64,000 bases of DNA. Source: Branchiostoma floridae (taxonomy: Eukaryota; Chordata; Leptocardii; Amphioxiformes; Branchiostomatidae). A program made the position numbers and the translations under genes. The stretch lies in the NCBI RefSeq assembly GCF_000003815.2, contig NC_049997.1, positions 3,546,696 to 3,610,695 of the forward strand. The letters are read 5' to 3'. Within the stretch, counting starts at the first letter, position 1, and each line of letters begins with the position of its first letter. A model generated the notes under the pieces. The model searched no databases. It had not been told where the DNA came from and was given only the letters and a program-made list of their open reading frames with translations. Below, one piece after another: positions 55,219 through 64,000 of this stretch.

Positions 55219-56958
55219 TCACACGTGTTTCCTTCTCACATGCCTGAGGAGTGTGCCCTTATCACGTGCCTTGTAGTCACACTCTTGGCAACCATAGGGT
55301 CTCTCGCCGGTGTGACGCCTCCTGTGTTTAATAAGATCGCTCTTATGAGCTGTGCCGTAGTCACATTCCTCACATTTGTAGGGTTTCACGCCAGCGTGGC
55401 GCATCATATGTGTCTCAAAGTTTGCCTTTATGTAGGCCTTGTAGTCACAGATTTCACAGCTGTAAGGTTCTGCGTCTGTATGTTTTTTCATATGATATGA
55501 TAACTCTTGTTTATATGACATGTGTTTCTTTCTCATATGCCTGAGAAGGGTGTCATTTTCACTTGCCTTGTAGTCACACTCTTGACAACTGTAGGGTTTC
55601 TCACCGGTGTGACGACGCCTCCTGTGTTTAACAAGATAAGATTTGCCAACTGCTCTGAAGTCACATTCCTCACATTTGTAGGGTTTCACAGCCGAGTGAC
55701 ACATCATATGTCTCTCCACATTTGACTTTATGTAGGTCTGATACTCACAAATGTCACAGCTGTAAGGTTCTGCGTCCGTGTGGCTTTTCATATGTTTGAC
55801 TAGCAAGGTTTTATAAGACGCATTGTAGTTGCATTGATCACACTTGAACGGTTTCTCGCCAGTGTGTTTTCTCATGTGTTCAACAAGCCGGTACTTATGA
55901 CGTGCCCTATAACCACATTCGCCACACATGAAAGGCTTTTCATCTTTATAACTTTTCATATGCTTGGAGGAACTCTGTGCTAAAGATGTTTTGAATTTGT
56001 AATCAATTTGTGGGTCATTATCAATAAGAAGGGACGTCTTGTTCTCACATTCAATGTCTGGAGTCGGTGGACAAGAAGCCAAAGGTGTTTCCTCACTACT
56101 TTCTTTTTCACTTTGCTCATGTTCGCCGTTTATGAAACTAGTCTCTCCGTCATCAGTATAGTTTTGATCCGGGATGGAAGGTTGAGAGATTTGCAAGATC
56201 TGGCCATCCTCGGACACATAGCGTTCCACTGGCGAAGGTGCTTCCTCGTCAGGTGTATTGATTTCCACGGGCGTCTCTGAGTAAGAGGTGTTCATTGAAA
56301 TAAGTGTATCCTTCACCTGCGCAATGGATGTAGGAGAACCGATGTTAAGCTCATCATGGCAGGCTCTAGCTTCTTCATTCTCAGTCGTCATAGCAAATTC
56401 TTCCTCTCTAATGCGAGAGTCTGTTATGTTCTTCATTTGTATTAGAGGGGTATCGCATGGAGGAATCGTTGGTGAACCTGGACTAGGTATGTCACAAAGT
56501 TGATCCTGTTGTGGAACAGTCAGCTGTATCTGCTCTGTATCAAACTCGGGCTCCTTTGTATACACGAACAAGTTACTGCTTGTATCGCTTTCCTTCTTGA
56601 TCACAATGTCCAGTCCAGAACTCTGTTGTGAGGCGTCAGGACTTGAAGTCTCTGATGATGTTGTTTCTGCGTATGCAGTCAAAACGTTCTCTTGTATGGT
56701 AGCTGTCTCCTGGTCTTGCACGGGTATGGTTGTTTCGTCTGGAGAACGTACTTCAGACATACTTTCCAACTGACGGTATTCCTCCAACATCACGTCCCTA
56801 AGGATACTGACCAGCCTGTCCTTGATCCTGTTCTCTTTGTCCAAGTTCTGTATCCTTCTGTTGAGTTCAAACATCAACTCCCCCATGTCCAGTCTGGGGA
56901 GGACTGCTATGGTCACCTCGTGCGAGAGGCCACAGATGATCTCCTGTTGTCTGGACAT
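55219..56958 (-). CDS. U9: C2H2 zinc-finger protein, 8 full fingers with internal duplication, intact
   Basis: The gene encodes 579 residues, the longest in the array. The ATG at 56958 (MSRQQEIICGLSHEVTIAV) follows CCTTCAG|C. The linker has IKKE and IREE but lacks the third SUMO-type region (shortened around PSPVERYVSEDGQ). Finger 1 is degraded (no Cys pair). Fingers FMCGEC, FKCDQC, YSCDIC, YKCEEC (with one extra Arg before the last His) and YSCQEC end at HMRKKH. Then comes a half finger lacking both Cys (MSYKQELSYHMKKH), followed by a second set YSCEIC, YKCEEC and YGCQEC ending HVRRKHV. The C-terminal part has therefore been duplicated in frame by about 300 bp (about 55,219-55,518), joined mid-finger. 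The frame is clean and the promoter has a perfect DR1. Confidence 0.85.
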   Translation of the reverse strand: MSRQQEIICGLSHEVTIAVLPRLDMGELMFELNRRIQNLDKENRIKDRLVSILRDVMLEEYRQLESMSEVRSPDETTIPVQDQETATIQENVLTAYAETTSSETSSPDASQQSSGLDIVIKKESDTSSNLFVYTKEPEFDTEQIQLTVPQQDQLCDIPSPGSPTIPPCDTPLIQMKNITDSRIREEEFAMTTENEEARACHDELNIGSPTSIAQVKDTLISMNTSYSETPVEINTPDEEAPSPVERYVSEDGQILQISQPSIPDQNYTDDGETSFINGEHEQSEKESSEETPLASCPPTPDIECENKTSLLIDNDPQIDYKFKTSLAQSSSKHMKSYKDEKPFMCGECGYRARHKYRLVEHMRKHTGEKPFKCDQCNYNASYKTLLVKHMKSHTDAEPYSCDICEYQTYIKSNVERHMMCHSAVKPYKCEECDFRAVGKSYLVKHRRRRHTGEKPYSCQECDYKASENDTLLRHMRKKHMSYKQELSYHMKKHTDAEPYSCEICDYKAYIKANFETHMMRHAGVKPYKCEECDYGTAHKSDLIKHRRRHTGERPYGCQECDYKARDKGTLLRHVRRKHV

Positions 56959-58601
56959 GCTGAAGGACAATATTGACATAAGAAATTCAAGTTAGATGTG
57001 CGTCATACTGAAGGAACAGAAGTAAAGTACCTTGATCGACTGGACGATGCTATTCTTCTACTAAAAATTCGACGTATACATGACGCTGCTGTGTAATACA
57101 AAGACCCCAACTGATTTATATCATCGTAATATTTATACAATAATCTGATAGAATGTAAACAAAATCTCTCCTGGAATGATACTTATCTTACGGCAATAAT
57201 CCCAAGTAATACGTCTGAAAAAAATAACGAAGCCATTTTGGAAAAAGATTACTTGAATGGAGTTTTCTAACGGGGAACTGCGAAAACGTCGTGTTCTGCT
57301 ATTCTGTATTTGGGTAAACCTCCCAACCCACCCCAGGTAATTAGCGTACAGACAACCTTTTTCGAGCTATTCCAAAGAATATTGCATTTTGAAGTCTTCA
57401 TCAATTTCATGCTCAAGAGAGGTGAGTAAAATACATTGATCTATTCTTCTACTAAATAGGTCTGAATTCGACGTTTACCAGACGCTGCCTTGTAATACAT
57501 GGACATAACTGATTGATATATCGTAATATTTGTATAATGGATCTGATAGAATGTAACCAAAATCTCCCCTGGAACTTTATGCAATAATCTTAAGAGTAAA
57601 ATACATTGATCTATTAGATCTATTCTTCTACTAAATAGGTCTGAATTCGACGTTTACCAGACGCTGCCTTGTAATACATGGACATAACTGATTGATATAT
57701 AGTAATATTTGTATAATGGATTTGATAGAATGTAACCAAAATCTCCCCTGGAACTTTATGCAATAATCTTAAGAGTAAAATACATTGATCTATTAGATCT
57801 ATTCTTCTACTAAATAGGTCTGAATTTGACGTTTACCAGACGCTGCCTTGTAATACATGGACATAACTGATTGATATATCGTAATATTTGTATAATGGAT
57901 CTGATAGAATGTAACCAAAATCTCCCCTGGAACTTATTGCAATAATCTTAAGTCATGCATCTGAAAAAAGAAGCCATTCTTGGAAAAAGATTAAACAAAA
58001 AGCAAAGGAAGCTTTTCTCACGAGGAACTGCGAAACTTTCGTGTTCTGTTGTTCTGTATTTGGGTGCCCCTCCCACCCCTGATAATTAGCGCACAGACAA
58101 CCTTTTTTCGAGCTATTTCAAAGAATACTGCATTTTGAAGTCTTTATTAACCTCATACTCAAGAAAGGGAGTAAAATACATTGGTCTATTAGATCTATTC
58201 TTCCACTAAAAAGGTTTAAATTCGACGTTTACCAGACGCTGCAGAGTATAATTCATGGACCTAACTGATTTAACGTTATATATCGAAATACTGAGTATGC
58301 GTATAATGGATCTGATAGAATGCAACCAAAATCTGCCCTGGAACTTATATCATCTTTCGGCAATAATCTTAAGTCATACGTCTAAAAAAATATTGCGAAT
58401 CCATTCTAGGAAACATATTACATAAAGGGAGCTTTTTTCACTAGGAACCGTTGCGAAAACTTCGCGTTCTGTTGTTTTGTATTTGGGCGACCCTCCCCCC
58501 GATAGCGTACAGACTTACCTTTTTTTTTCAGCTATTCCAAAGAATACTGCATTTTGAAGCCTTTACCAAACTCCTAATTACACAGAATTCATTCTCCTAC
58601 C
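56959..58601 (-). other. U9 5' intron, enlarged by nested duplications
   Basis: Inferred intron of about 1.6 kb. A block with AAAAGATTA..ATTTGGGT..C-rich..TTCGAGCTATTCCAAAGAAT occurs three times (about 57,240, 57,975 and 58,410). Between the first two lies a 179-bp tandem repeat. Confidence 0.6.
57425..57960. repeat. 179-bp tandem repeat, about 3 near-identical copies
   Basis: The landmark atacattgatctatt recurs at 57431, 57601 and 57780 (spacings 170 and 179; the first copy lacks 9 bases). A diverged copy lies at about 58,170-58,390. The near-identity implies recent expansion. Confidence 0.9.
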
Positions 58602-58755
58602 TGCTTTAGGCCCACACAGTATACGGAAAGGCGGATAAAGGTATTTCTTCCTTTGAAAGACGTCTTGAATCTTGACGTTCGAGCAAAACACTGCCTGACA
58701 CGAAAATGATTTTTAGGTCAAAGGTCAATAATGGTCAGGGTCACTGATTACCCAA
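58602..58755 (-). promoter_or_regulatory. U9 non-coding 5' exon and promoter with perfect DR1
   Basis: Exon end CTAAAGCAG|GTAGGAGAA. Upstream: gagcaaaacactGCCTGACAC, AGGTCA-A-AGGTCA (58715-58727), TGGTCA 4 bases on (58732-58737), then cactgattacccaac. This is the last unit in the window. Confidence 0.65.
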
Positions 58756-58788
58756 CCACTAGTACCATAGCACTAGCCTGGAATCCAG

Positions 58789-58888
58789 NNNNNNNNNNNN
58801 NNNNNNNNNNNNNNNNNNNNNNNNNNNNNNNNNNNNNNNNNNNNNNNNNNNNNNNNNNNNNNNNNNNNNNNNNNNNNNNNNNNNNNNN
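58789..58888. other. Assembly gap, 100 N
   Basis: Run of exactly 100 N. CCTGGAATCC before the gap is mirrored by GGATTCCAGG after it, so the gap lies inside a small inverted-repeat element. Confidence 0.99.
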
Positions 58889-59749
58889 ATCCCAAATAGA
58901 CTAATGGATTCCAGGTAGCCGCAGAGACGACTGTTGGCCTATTATCGCTTATACTACTAACGCTCCCGGCCAACAGTCGCAGACTTCAACATTGAACGGA
59001 ATCAAAAAATCGCCGAATAAACGAGCCGCTGCACTAATCCTCGGATCTCTGGGTGTCCCTCACTTCCTAACAGCCTTACCTAGCCAGCCGGAGCGTTTTC
59101 CGGCTCAAAAACCCCCTTCGCTAGCCGCGCCGGGACTAAATGCACTCCGATCGCACTGTTTATACACACCGAGTGGCGGCCATATTGGAAATAGGAATCA
59201 GGTCATTTCGCCGCCACGTCTTTTCGCCGCCATACATTTTCGCCGTCTGTGTGGATGTTTCGCCGTCTTATGAGGCGGCTCGCCGTCAGTGTTTGTGTCG
59301 CCCCAATTTGTGTTGGTTCTGAGATAAATTGTGTAACTATAGTATATTTATATGTGCTACTTAGTGTAATGTGCATGTTCTGTAGTAATCTTCTTTCAAT
59401 TTTGACGAATTTTGCAGACTTTCAAGCCGACAGATTTGCTGGGCGGCGGCGGGGACGCTAGCGATTTCCCCCGCCGTATCGCACCGTCGGATGAAGAGTC
59501 AAGTTGAAGATTACGGCGACTTCTTGCGTCAAATACGCTTACTATCACCTTTAATTGTGTTTTCAGTCGCAAATAACGTTGATATGTGATATGCTGTTGA
59601 TCGGTCGGCATTTGGAACAAACATGGCCGCCATTTGTTTCTGAGACAACTGATGCTATACCATCATGCTTTGCGAGACATTCCCAAGCAGAAGTAGTAGT
59701 AATTAATAAAAAGAAAAGACAACGCGAAAGATAGAAATACAAGTTATAT
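58889..59749. other. Right edge of array; no gene
   Basis: A stem cgactgttggcc / ggccaacagtcg lies at about 58,928-58,979. A run of TTTCGCCGCC/TTTCGCCGTC repeats lies at 59,205-59,285. No supported coding exon. GC-rich sequence with CCGCCAT motifs at 59,620 resembles a promoter but no gene is attached. Confidence 0.45.
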
Positions 59750-60560
59750 GTGTTGAAAATCCTGAAAAACTTTTATTTACATTGAAAAATATGTACATTA
59801 CAAAATAAGAAATCCATAAACAATAAATCAAGAATATTTGAAAAATACATTACATAGAAAGGACTTGTCGAATTCTATTACCAGTCACAGAAATCTTGAA
59901 AAACATTTATTTACATGGAAAAACATGTACATTAAAAATACGAAATCCGCAAAACACAAATCAAGAAGATTTGTAAAATACATTATTACAAAGAAAGTAC
60001 TTGTCGAATTCTGTTACCAGTTACAGAAATCTTGAAAAACATTTATTTACATGGAAAAATATGTACATTACAAAATACGAAATCCGTAAATAACAAATCA
60101 AGAAGATTTGTAAAATACAAAGAAAGTACTTGTCGAATTCTGTTACCAGTTACAAAAATCTTGAAAAACATTTATTTACATGGAAAAATATGTACAATAC
60201 GAAATCCGTAAAAAAACAAATCAAGAAGATTTGTAAAATACAAAGAAAGTACTTGTCGAATTCTGTTACCAGTTACAAAAATCTTGAAAAACATGGAAAA
60301 TATGTACATTACAACATACGAAAATCCGTAAAACACAAATCAAGAAGATTTGTAAAATACAAAGAAAGTACTTGTCGAAAGTTACCAGTTACAAAAATAT
60401 TGAAAAAACATGGAAAATATGTACATTACAAAATTCGAAAATCCGTAAAACACAAATCAAGAAGATTTGTAAAATACATTATTACAAAGAAAATTCTATT
60501 ACCAGTTGCAAAAATCTTGAAAACATTTATTTACATGGAAAAATATGTACATTACAAAAC
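59750..60560. repeat. Tandem repeat (about 120-134 bp period) 3' of the MULE gene
   Basis: The landmark acttgtcgaa recurs near 59,864, 59,999, 60,127, 60,249 and 60,370. Each copy also contains caaatcaagaagatttg (a small palindrome) and aaaatatgtacatta. Copies shorten towards the gene. Confidence 0.9.
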
Positions 60561-60608
60561 ATTACAATAGGATGGTGCACATTGAATATCAGTATATTAC
60601 GTGTTAGC

Positions 60609-63187
60609 TTATCTCTGTACCGGTCCATAGAGCCTCGACACCGTCCTCAGGAACGATGCGGTGTCCATCTGTCCCCCGTGGAATCTGTCGAACAGGTTGA
60701 AGATCTGCTGCTGCAGCACTCGGTAGGGCTTCCGCTGGTAGCGCGTCAGCCTGTTGGTACTGACCATCTTCACCTGGAGGCGTACGTACTGCGCCTCCTT
60801 GTGAAGAAGGTCGACCAACAGGTAGAAGGCCAGGGAGTGCTGTGCCTTCTTGTTTAGCCTGGTGTGATACCCTTCCAGGTCATTGTTGGTTCTTACCGGT
60901 TGGTAGTACACCGACCACTCGTCGATGGACCAGACGCTGTTCCCCAGCCACTCTCGCTCCATGTACTCCATGAGCTCGAGGAGGGTCGGGTGCTGCACTT
61001 CCCTCCTCATCTCCTCAAAGGCGCCCCTGATGCGCTGTGCAGGGAGGAAGTGGAGCACCATGAGCTTCCTCATGAACTCATAGGCTCCACCCTTCTCATA
61101 GTAGACTGGCTGGAGTCCTGAAATACAATATGAAAAGATACTTAGACATGGCAAGCAAAAACATTTGCACTGTATTTAAATGATATATAGTATTTAGATA
61201 TGAATTTATTCAAATAATGCATAGGTGCACAGTGATAAATTGTGTACATACCAAGCCTTTGGATCTTCTTGTAGATGGCCTGCGTCAGGTGGAACCCGCA
61301 GCCCTTCCGTGTACAGGTTGGGAACACGGACCTCACTGCTCCCCACATGCCGTCCTCAAAATCCATTACAAAGTTCTCGACCTTGGGTTGACGTGGCAGC
61401 ATGTCTCGCACAGTCTCGAACACCTATAACGGCAGAACAGGTTGTTCTGTTGTGTTATAATCATTGATAAAACAGACGTTGCATTGCATCTTTTATCAAC
61501 ATTAAACAATCAATGTAAAATCATAATACAGCGTTATAGCTACCTTCTTATAGTCGCCTTTTTCCCTCCGGCTCATCAGAACAAACACGAGCGGGACCTG
61601 CTTGTAGTCCTCCCCTTGCTTGACGAAGGCGTGTATACTAAACAACTGGGAGAAAGGTGGCCTGACTACGAAAAACGTGCCATCACAGTACCACGTCTTC
61701 GCCTTTGACAACAGCGTGAGCTGTTTGTCAGAGGCGAAGACGAGGTGGCGACGTTCTCCGCACCACACATCCCCACGAAGGAACCCAGCCGGGACGTAGT
61801 CATGGTTTAGCTCAAAATCCATCGTTGTGGGGTCTTTTGGGCGCAGCTTCTCTCTGTTCCTGTTGGCCATGCGTATCTAAAGGAAAAAGGAATGAGATTG
61901 AATAGCTTTAATTATAAGATTGAAAAACTGTACATCATAAAAACTGAACTGAAATGTACTGCACAAGCATGACGTTACAATATGAAACATCACTAAAATA
62001 ATCATGAATGGCGTAAGAAGATGCAACAAAACTCACCAGATTTGATATCTTTGGGAGCTGCGGATTGGGTGCCTCCTCGTCTACGCTGGACAACATTGTC
62101 TCTTGGACAATGCTGTGGGCCGACTTGAAAACGTCGGCCACCGCTTTCGCCCGCACCTCAGCTTGAATCTGAAACCCCAAAAAAAATTGTTAACATGCTG
62201 ACTAATTGTTTGTAAAATTTCAAAGGAATTATTTGTTTAGTTAATGTCCATTGTAAAAGTGCAATTAATTTTTGTACCTTGATATTTGTCTCGCAGTTCA
62301 CAACCGGTGGGTGATTGTGTTCGTTGTCCCCCCGGCGGTAGACTCCTGATCCTGGCGGCCTTTCGATGACGGATGCGTTGCACCTGAACGACTTGTCCTT
62401 AGGCCGCTTCTCACACTCCCAGTATGTCACAGTTACTTTCCTGTAAAAATAAAGATCATTTAGTTACTGCTCGTAGCTGCAATAACAAGGGGTTACAAAG
62501 ACAAAGAACACAAAACACTTGATGAAGTTTAACAAGATGAAGTAGTAAATTACCTCTTCCTGACCGTGTAGGCGAAGCCCAAGCTGTCTGTCAGCTTATC
62601 TGCACCTCGCTTCGTGCCCTTCTTGACCAAGCTGAAGGTGACGTCGCGCTCTGCTCCGACAGGAAGGTCCTCCTCCACGCTCAAGTCGCCGATGGAATCC
62701 TCCAGGACCACACGAGGCATCGGGATGGGACTCGTGGGTTCACGGGGGACCTCGGCTTCATCTTCCGGCGCCTCCATCTCCTCTTCCGCTCCGGATCCGC
62801 CAGGCAGTCCGTCCCCCAAGCTCAAATCCATCGTCTCCTCCTCATCTTGGGCCACCTCTCCTGTCGCCCAGCACACGCTGCAGAGCCACTCTCCTAGGCT
62901 GACCTCCTCTCTGACCAGGCGCCTGTAGAAATCCTGCGATATTCCTGCAAATACAATTAAAAGACATTTGTGTAAATACTGTATCCAGAGTATGATGATA
63001 TAAATTTCCATGCAAACATACTGTTTTAAGATGGTTGTCAAGAAATCAAATATTTTAACTTACCGGTATCGCATATGGTTTGACCGTCAATCTTGCATAT
63101 CCTATGTTGCCACCGCTCACACCCGTCACAACACAGAGCATGTTGACGTCTCGTCACAGTTCTATCGCATACAACGCACAGAGTCAT
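60609..63187 (-). CDS. PHD-FLYWCH-MULE transposase, 7 exons, intact frame
   Basis: Exons by splice consensus, in coding order, are 63064-63187, 62554-62944, 62278-62440, 62037-62168, 61544-61876, 61252-61423 and 60609-61117. They total 1824 nt, giving 607 residues and a TAA stop. Residues 4-66 form a C4HC3 PHD-type finger (CVVC, CDGC, H28, C31, CSVC). An acidic linker follows. A FLYWCH-type zinc module (FSLVKKGTKRG, YWECEKR, HNHPP) covers about 155-220. The MULE DDE core follows: WYCDGTFFVV (D335), FVMDFEDGMW (D402), GCGFHLTQAIYKK (C/H motif) and RTNNDLEGYH (E520). All three acidic residues are present, so it may be catalytically competent, or domesticated. It lies outside the zinc-finger array, with tandem repeats on both sides and ends not identified. 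Residue numbers depend on the inferred splicing. Confidence 0.85.
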
Positions 63188-64000
63188 GGTTGGATGGATG
63201 AATGAATGACTTCTTCTGGAGCTGCCTTTTTAAAGGCAAAGGTAGGTTGTCTTGCACACGCAACAGTTTCGAAATTCATTGTCTTTTAACAACCAAAGAA
63301 CGCGACAGGCCGACTTTGATCTTACATCAAGTAGAAAAAAAAGAGTTGTCTGATATGAACGCGCGTCTTTATCAATTGAAAGTTAACGTTGTCTTATATG
63401 TCACTTTGAAAATCCAAGCGCGCTCCCTTTGTACAACCGCGTATCCATAATGCGATGTATATCAACATTTCAATAACGTTGTCTGATGTGTCAGTTTGAA
63501 TTGAAAACGTGTTACCCTTGTAGAGCCGTGTATTCATGATTCTCTGTGTAACAATATTTCAATCTTTTCCAACTAATGTGTGTATCTCATCTCTTCATGT
63601 ATTTTCTAAGTATTTCCTAAAATCTTTCCTAAGTACATGCGTAGCGCATTTTTTTATTGAAAACGTGTCCCCCTTATAGAGCCGTGTATTCATGATTCTC
63701 TGTGTAACAATATTTCAATCTTTTCCAACTAATGTGTGTATCTCATCTCTTCATGTATTTCCTAAAATCTTTCCTAAGTACATGCGTAGCGCATTTTTTA
63801 TTGAAAATGTGTTCCCCTTGTAGAGCCGTGTATTCATGATTCACTGTGTAACAATATTTCAATCTTTTCTAACTACTGTGTGTATCTCATCTCTTAATGT
63901 ATTTTCCGAGTATTTCCTAACTATATGCGTAGCGCATTTTACGATGTACGTGACATGTTCTTAATGTATTTTGTGACAGTAGCGATGTAAATCAGCTAGT
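63188..64000. other. 5' flank of the MULE gene
   Basis: Presumed promoter region, then a tandem repeat to the window end. No further gene is seen. Confidence 0.45.
63480..63950. repeat. About 150-bp tandem repeat 5' of the MULE gene, 3 copies
   Basis: ttgaaaacgtgt recurs at about 63,501 and 63,657 and as ttgaaaatgtgt at about 63,803. Each is followed by GTAGAGCCGTGTATTCATGA (or a variant) and ATGCGTAGCGCATTTT. The last segment is a 14-base palindrome-like motif. Confidence 0.85.

Overview
This window reads as metazoan genomic DNA with introns, SINEs, LINEs, many short inverted-repeat transposons and draft-assembly gaps of exactly 100 N. The family content (a lineage-specific tandem C2H2 zinc-finger array, Kolobok and PHD-FLYWCH-MULE transposase genes, tRNA-derived SINEs, a Penelope-like element) fits a cephalochordate such as Branchiostoma best. 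That assignment is inference, not proof.

Layout. (1) 1-12,975: a block of array flank at about 128-225 is cut by roughly 12.7 kb of foreign DNA. That DNA holds a head-to-head gene pair: a single-exon cysteine-motif ORF (2134-2787, minus) and an 11-exon Kolobok-superfamily transposase (3178-9480, plus) whose exons join into one uninterrupted 603-residue frame. (2) 12,975-58,755: nine tandem zinc-finger units, all on the minus strand. U2, U5, U6, U7, U8 and U9 have open coding exons; U1, U3 and U4 are decayed. Each gene has one coding exon that starts right after a splice acceptor, a non-coding 5' exon ending in a conserved CAG|GTAGG donor, and a short promoter. (3) 29,148-36,630: a 7.5 kb segment with inverted ends lies in the promoter of U5. 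It contains a large palindromic minisatellite of 51-bp units. (4) 46,246-49,817: a LINE copy whose endonuclease half is inverted relative to its reverse-transcriptase half, flanked by one 10-bp duplication. (5) 59,700-64,000: an intact 7-exon PHD-FLYWCH-MULE transposase gene with tandem repeats on both sides.

How the genes work together. The zinc-finger proteins share an unrecognised N-terminal helical domain of about 70 residues, a long acidic/serine-rich linker with recurrent SUMO-consensus motifs, and a C-terminal finger array with varied DNA-contact positions. Their promoters share a composite nuclear-receptor-like element: two half-sites spaced by 1 base and usually a third spaced by 4. 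The array looks like a family of sequence-specific transcriptional regulators that expands and decays by unequal crossing-over. The mobile elements in it are mostly recognisable because paralogous units supply the empty sites. Transcription starts and splicing are inferred from sequence only.
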